Shown one piece after another: positions 6,580-9,711 of a DNA stretch of 9,711 nucleotides. Where the stretch lies: NCBI GenBank assembly GCA_028718845.1, contig JAQULA010000049.1, positions 1-9,711 of the forward strand, read 5' to 3'. Made by a program: the position numbers and the translations under genes. How positions within the stretch are numbered: the first letter of the stretch is position 1; each line of letters begins with the position of its first letter. The DNA comes from Candidatus Omnitrophota bacterium (lineage in GTDB: Bacteria; Omnitrophota; Gorgyraeia; B26-G9). The notes under the pieces are model-generated. The model made no database searches, had not been told where the DNA came from, and saw only the letters and a list, made by a program, of their open reading frames with translations.

Positions 6580-6816
6580 CAAATAGCAGAAGCTGACCAC
6601 AGCTTATGGACCACGGACCACAGTACTCGAAGGAAGAGAGAAGATCACTCCCGCCGTAAAACACGGCGGACAGGCGCTTCGCTTGTTAGGAATAAGGAAG
6701 TAACGGCAGTGACGAGTGGGCAATGCGTGTAATTTGTAACTCATAACTTTTTTTTACTGTGGACCGTGGTCTATTGTCCGTGGACCATTCGAGCGGCGAG
6801 CCGCGAGAAAGCGAGA
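6572..6816. repeat. Intergenic heptad repeat array 2
   Basis: The 238-bp gap between the EIIA gene and the HyfB-like gene is mostly 7-bp degenerate repeats. gcgagta/gcaaata units run through the upstream stop codon (6572-6592). tggacca/cggacca units lie at 6593-6627, cgtgtaa/tttgtaa units at 6705-6746, ggaccgt/tgtccgt units at 6757-6788 and gcgagcc/gcgagaa units at 6789-6816. Positions 6607-6624 and 6756-6773 are inverted copies with 16 of 18 bases complementary. They enclose about 130 bp with two compact hairpins. The last units abut the ATG at 6818, leaving no recognisable ribosome-binding site. No gene or clear promoter is visible in the gap. Confidence 0.8.
6651..6686. other. Two adjacent hairpins inside array 2
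   Basis: CCGCCGT (6651-6657) pairs perfectly with ACGGCGG (6663-6669) around a 5-nt loop. Directly after it, ACAGGCG (6670-6676) pairs with CGCTTGT (6680-6686) around CTT, with one G-T wobble. The pair resembles a REP-like or transcript-stabilising double hairpin at the end of the SulP/ArsR/EIIA operon. There is no T-run behind it, so intrinsic termination is not supported. Confidence 0.5.
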
Positions 6817-6817
6817 T

Positions 6818-8647
6818 ATGGAAACTATTTTTCGATTGCCCTGGCAGGTTCCTTACGGTGAGTTTTCCCTGAAACTCGACCCGTTGAGTATTATTTTCCT
6901 GTTTGCCATCATTATCCTGGCGGGGTGTTCCGGGATCTACGGCGTGGGTTATATGCGCCGGGAACAAGAGCATAAATCTTTAGCCGCGCATACTTTCTTT
7001 TATCTGCTCCTGGCGGTTTCTTTTGTAATGCTTGTCACCGCGAATAATGTGATCCTTTTCCTCGGAGCCTGGGAGCTGATGTCGATCTGCCAGTTTTTCC
7101 TGATTGTTTTCCACGATGAAAAATCCTCCGTGCGCAAAGCGGGGTTTCTTTATTTAATTGCCACGCATTGCGGGACATTTTGTTTATTCCTGATGTTTTT
7201 CCTGATGTCCGCGGCCGCGGGATCGATGGATTTCGAAGTTATCGCGCGGACGACTTTTTCTCCGGTTGCGGCGGGAACGATTTTTGTCCTGGCATTGCTG
7301 GGCTTCGGGGTTAAGGCCGGATTTTTACCGCTGCATATCTGGCTGCCGCACGCGCATCCGGCCGCGCCGACGCATGTTTCCGCGTTGTTGTCCGGGATCG
7401 CGATCAAGACCGGAATTTACGGTATCTGCCGGGTGATCTGGATGATCGCGGGACTGCCGGTATGGAGCGGGTATGTTTTGCTTGGCATCGGCATCGTGTC
7501 CGGGCTCATGGGGGTTTTATACGCCCTGGGACAGCATGAACTGAAGAAACTGCTGGCTTATCACAGTATTGAGAATATCGGGATCATTGCCGTCGGCCTG
7601 GGGTTGGGAGTGTTGGGCCGCGTTTATCAGGTACCGGTTATCGCGGTGATCGGGTTTGCCGGGGCGCTGTTGCATGTTGTAAACCATGCCTTGTTTAAAG
7701 GGCTGTTGTTTTTGGGCGCGGGAGCGGTGATCCAGAGGACCCATACCGGTGAAATTGATCTTTTAGGCGGATTAGCCCGGACCATGCCGCGGACCGCTTT
7801 TTTATTTTTAATCGGAGCGCTTTCGATTTGCGGTCTGCCGTTATTTAACGGATTTATCAGCGAATTTTTCATTTATTACGGCTTATTTCAAGGACTGTTG
7901 AATTTTTCCGTTTACGGTATTGTTGCCTGCGCGGCCGGGATCATGGCCTTGGCCCTGATGGGGGTTTTAGCCCTGGCCTGTTTTACCAAGGTGTATGGAA
8001 CGGTTTTTCTCGGCCGGGCGCGATCGGTTGTACCCGCCCTGGAAAATTCCGCTGGCGGGGAATTATCACCGGCGATGTTTTTTGCGATGGCGGTATTGGC
8101 CGGTTTGTGCGTGGGCATTGGCCTGGTCCCTTCCGGAATTGCTTCGACCGTATTTTCCGGAGGCGCGTATTTAACCCGGGCCGGCAGTATGATCATCAGC
8201 CGGGAAATAGCGCTGGCGCCGTTAGAGCCGATTATCAAGGGCGGGTTTGGGCTGCTGGTCCTGATCCTGGTGCTGGCGGGACTGCGCCGTTTGATTTTGG
8301 GGCCGGGGGCAATGCCGGTGGGCGAGACCTGGCAGTGCGGATTTAGCCAATGCTTGCCGCGGTTTCAGTATACGTCGTCATCATTCGCCCTGCCGATCAT
8401 CGGTTTTTTTAAGCACATTATGCTGTATCACCGCCACGGCGGACAGGTAAGCGGGGTAGTGCCGGCAAAGGCGCATGTTTCCTCATCCGTGCACGATGCC
8501 TCGGAAGAAAAACTGTTCCGGCCGCTGTTGGGGACAATGATCAACCTGGCCGAAAAAATCGATAACAGCCGGATTCGTCATACCCAGATGTATCTGTTGT
8601 ACATCTTTGTATTTTTGATATTTTTGCTGATGTGGAAGATGCGGTAA
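6818..8647 (+). CDS. HyfB/HycC-like (NuoL/MrpA-type) proton-translocating membrane subunit
   Basis: A 609-aa polytopic protein of the proton_antipo_M family, closest in layout to hydrogenase-4 component B or formate hydrogenlyase subunit 3. Ion-channel residues are present: E86 in GAWELMS, K166 in GFGVKAGFLPLHIWLP, a kinked-helix HVSALLSG (186-193), K243/K244 and H249 in ELKKLLAYHSIENIG, K294 in NHALFKGLLF, E349 in NGFISEFFIYYG and K391 in FTKVYG. The C-terminus has the HyfB-type TWQCGF, the YTSSSFALP segment and a final single helix. The protein begins directly at LPWQVPYGEF-x-LKLDPLSIIF. In homologues this follows two N-terminal helices of roughly 60 residues, which are missing here. No in-frame start or upstream coding sequence supplies them, and the ATG has no clear ribosome-binding site. 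It would act with the following HyfC-like gene in a proton- or sodium-pumping complex. Confidence 0.9.
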   Translation: METIFRLPWQVPYGEFSLKLDPLSIIFLFAIIILAGCSGIYGVGYMRREQEHKSLAAHTFFYLLLAVSFVMLVTANNVILFLGAWELMSICQFFLIVFHDEKSSVRKAGFLYLIATHCGTFCLFLMFFLMSAAAGSMDFEVIARTTFSPVAAGTIFVLALLGFGVKAGFLPLHIWLPHAHPAAPTHVSALLSGIAIKTGIYGICRVIWMIAGLPVWSGYVLLGIGIVSGLMGVLYALGQHELKKLLAYHSIENIGIIAVGLGLGVLGRVYQVPVIAVIGFAGALLHVVNHALFKGLLFLGAGAVIQRTHTGEIDLLGGLARTMPRTAFLFLIGALSICGLPLFNGFISEFFIYYGLFQGLLNFSVYGIVACAAGIMALALMGVLALACFTKVYGTVFLGRARSVVPALENSAGGELSPAMFFAMAVLAGLCVGIGLVPSGIASTVFSGGAYLTRAGSMIISREIALAPLEPIIKGGFGLLVLILVLAGLRRLILGPGAMPVGETWQCGFSQCLPRFQYTSSSFALPIIGFFKHIMLYHRHGGQVSGVVPAKAHVSSSVHDASEEKLFRPLLGTMINLAEKIDNSRIRHTQMYLLYIFVFLIFLLMWKMR

Positions 8648-8648
8648 A

Positions 8649-8823
8649 CGCAGTCCACGGACTGCGGACCATGGACCACGGTTAAGTAAAAAGGTAAAAG
8701 TAAAAAGTAAAAAGTAAGAAAACCGCTAATAGCTAATAGTCTATTGTTTTAAACTATAAGCTATCAGCCATTAGCCATAGGCTAAACTGTGGACCGTGGA
8801 CTGTGGACTATGGTCTGAGTGTG
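8649..8823. repeat. Intergenic heptad repeat array 3
   Basis: The 193-bp gap between the HyfB-like and HyfC-like genes can be read as 25 consecutive 7-bp units. They comprise ggac-bearing units such as cacggac and catggac (8649-8681), aagtaaa units (8684-8718), ctaatag units (8726-8739), their inverted form ctatcag/ccattag (8754-8781), and gtggacc/gtggact units (8789-8816). It starts with a perfect 8-bp inverted repeat (8649-8656 with 8659-8666). 8726-8739 is complementary to 8754-8767 at 12 of 14 positions. The ggac units also recur on both flanks, so the array is roughly symmetric. The AAGGAG (8832-8837) of the next gene lies just outside it. I see no gene or convincing promoter in this gap. 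Confidence 0.87.
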
Positions 8824-8840
8824 ACTTTTTTAAGGAGCTT

Positions 8841-9711
8841 ATGTCTCAATTTAGCGCAGGATGTTCAATCGTAATGCATTTGCTGGTGGTTCTGCTGCTG
8901 GCGCCGATTTTTCTCGGCGCGATCAGCCGGGTGAAGGCGTTTTTTTCCGGGAAACGCGGGCCGTCGGTATTTCAGCCCTATTTTGATCTGATCAAACTTT
9001 TTCGCAAGCAATGCGTGTACAGTCAAACCACGACCTGGGTTTCGCGGGCCGCTCCCTGCGTGGTATTCGCGGCCACCCTGGCCGCCGCGCTGATATTGCC
9101 TTTCGGCATTTTGAAAGCGCCGGTGCAGTTTAACGGCGATATTATCCTGGTCGTTTATCTTTTAGGGCTGGCGCGTTTTTTTATGATCACGGCTGCCTTG
9201 GATACCGGGTACAGCATGGAGGGGATGGGTGCCAGCCGGGAAGCGTTCTTTTCCTGTTTGTCGGAACTGGCCTTGTTCATGAACCTTATTACTCTGGCCT
9301 TGCTGGCCCAGAACAGTTCGCTTTCGCACCTGATCGGAGCGGATATTCCGATGTCCTGGATACTGATGGGGCCGGCGCTGCTGCTGGTGGTGGCCAGTAT
9401 GTTTATTTTATTGCTGGCGGAAAACTGCCGGATCCCGGTGGATGACCCGCAGACCCATCTGGAGTTGACGATGATCCACGAGGTGATGATCCTTGATTAC
9501 AGCGGCGTGGATTTGGCCTACATGCTTTATGCCGCGGCCGTAAAACTGTTTATTTTTATGGGTATTGTCGTTCAGATCCTTATCCCGATGCAAACCGGGA
9601 ATCCCGCCCTGGACATGCTTATTCTTCTGGCGGGGATGTTCGGCCTGGCCTTCGTCGTGGGGATCGTTGAGTCGACGATGGCGCGTCTGCGGCTTAACCG
9701 CGTGCCTAATC
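8841..9711 (+). CDS. HyfC/HycD-like (NuoH-type) membrane subunit, 3'-truncated by window end
   Basis: The first 290 codons of a gene that runs off the window; E. coli HycD and HyfC are about 307-315 aa, so it is nearly complete. The start is set by AAGGAG (8832-8837) before the ATG. Several hydrophobic helices are visible, with the NuoH-family signatures. KRGPSVFQPYFDLIKLFRK (38-56) is the loop that docks the membrane arm to the peripheral arm. DTGYSMEGMGASREAFFSC (121-139) and ENCRIPVDDPQTHLELTMIHE (194-214) carry conserved acidic residues of the E-channel. LDYSGVDLAY (218-227) is typical of the Hyc/Hyf branch rather than NuoH. It follows the HyfB-like gene, the order found in hyf/hyc operons, so further subunits (HyfE/F, hydrogenase-like large and small subunits) are expected to the right. 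Whether the complex contains a NiFe site cannot be judged here. Confidence 0.92.
   Translation, partial: MSQFSAGCSIVMHLLVVLLLAPIFLGAISRVKAFFSGKRGPSVFQPYFDLIKLFRKQCVYSQTTTWVSRAAPCVVFAATLAAALILPFGILKAPVQFNGDIILVVYLLGLARFFMITAALDTGYSMEGMGASREAFFSCLSELALFMNLITLALLAQNSSLSHLIGADIPMSWILMGPALLLVVASMFILLLAENCRIPVDDPQTHLELTMIHEVMILDYSGVDLAYMLYAAAVKLFIFMGIVVQILIPMQTGNPALDMLILLAGMFGLAFVVGIVESTMARLRLNRVPN

Noticed and set aside
6651..6669. Rho-independent terminator after the EIIA gene
   Set aside because: The stem is good but no T-run follows it; the nearest T-run is about 80 bp further on and unconnected.
6607..6773. MITE insertion bounded by 18-bp inverted repeats
   Set aside because: No target-site duplication or transposase-related ends are visible, and the arms consist of the same heptad units found in the other gaps.
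8649..8823. CRISPR or phage-like direct repeat array
   Set aside because: Units are 7 bp, contiguous and degenerate, with no spacers and no cas genes.

Overview
The window is about 9.7 kb of densely packed bacterial sequence with every gene on the + strand. It looks anaerobic or facultative. The arsenic genes all handle trivalent or organic arsenic, no arsenate reductase is visible, and the right end enters a group 4 hydrogenase/formate-hydrogenlyase type (Hyf/Hyc) membrane module. Three intergenic regions are filled with degenerate 7-bp repeats. From memory, such repeats resemble intergenic DNA of environmental lineages such as Candidatus Omnitrophota. That assignment is a guess; there is no rRNA or other marker gene here.

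Region 1 (1-3608) is an arsenic locus. It starts with the C-terminal end of an ArsP/YraQ-type permease, followed by heptad repeat array 1. A tight five-gene run follows: arsM (As(III) methyltransferase), a small CxxC thioredoxin-like protein, an exported ArsF-family CxxC protein, an ArsG/CcdA-like membrane protein, and the As(III) efflux carrier ACR3. Gaps are 8-11 bp, with one ATGA overlap. Together they suggest methylation of As(III), export of inorganic and methylated or aromatic As(III), and a thiol-redox function across the membrane.

Region 2 (3609-6579) opens with a good sigma70-type promoter over a small dyad, then a hairpin plus T-run in the leader. A SulP anion transporter with a STAS domain follows, then a small ArsR-family regulator with no cysteines, then a fusion of a DNA-binding (excisionase/MerR-like) domain to a PTS EIIA domain. 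This looks like an operon for regulated anion (sulfate, bicarbonate or dicarboxylate) uptake.

Region 3 (6580-9711) holds repeat array 2, a HyfB/HycC/NuoL-like proton-channel subunit that appears to lack its first two membrane helices, repeat array 3, and the first 290 codons of a HyfC/HycD/NuoH-like subunit that runs off the window.

The most unusual signal is the set of three intergenic heptad arrays (about 191-304, 6572-6816, 8649-8823). Each strings together several different 7-bp motifs and contains inverted repeats. Two of them share an identical 28-bp block 8.5 kb apart, and another pair shares a 19/20 match.
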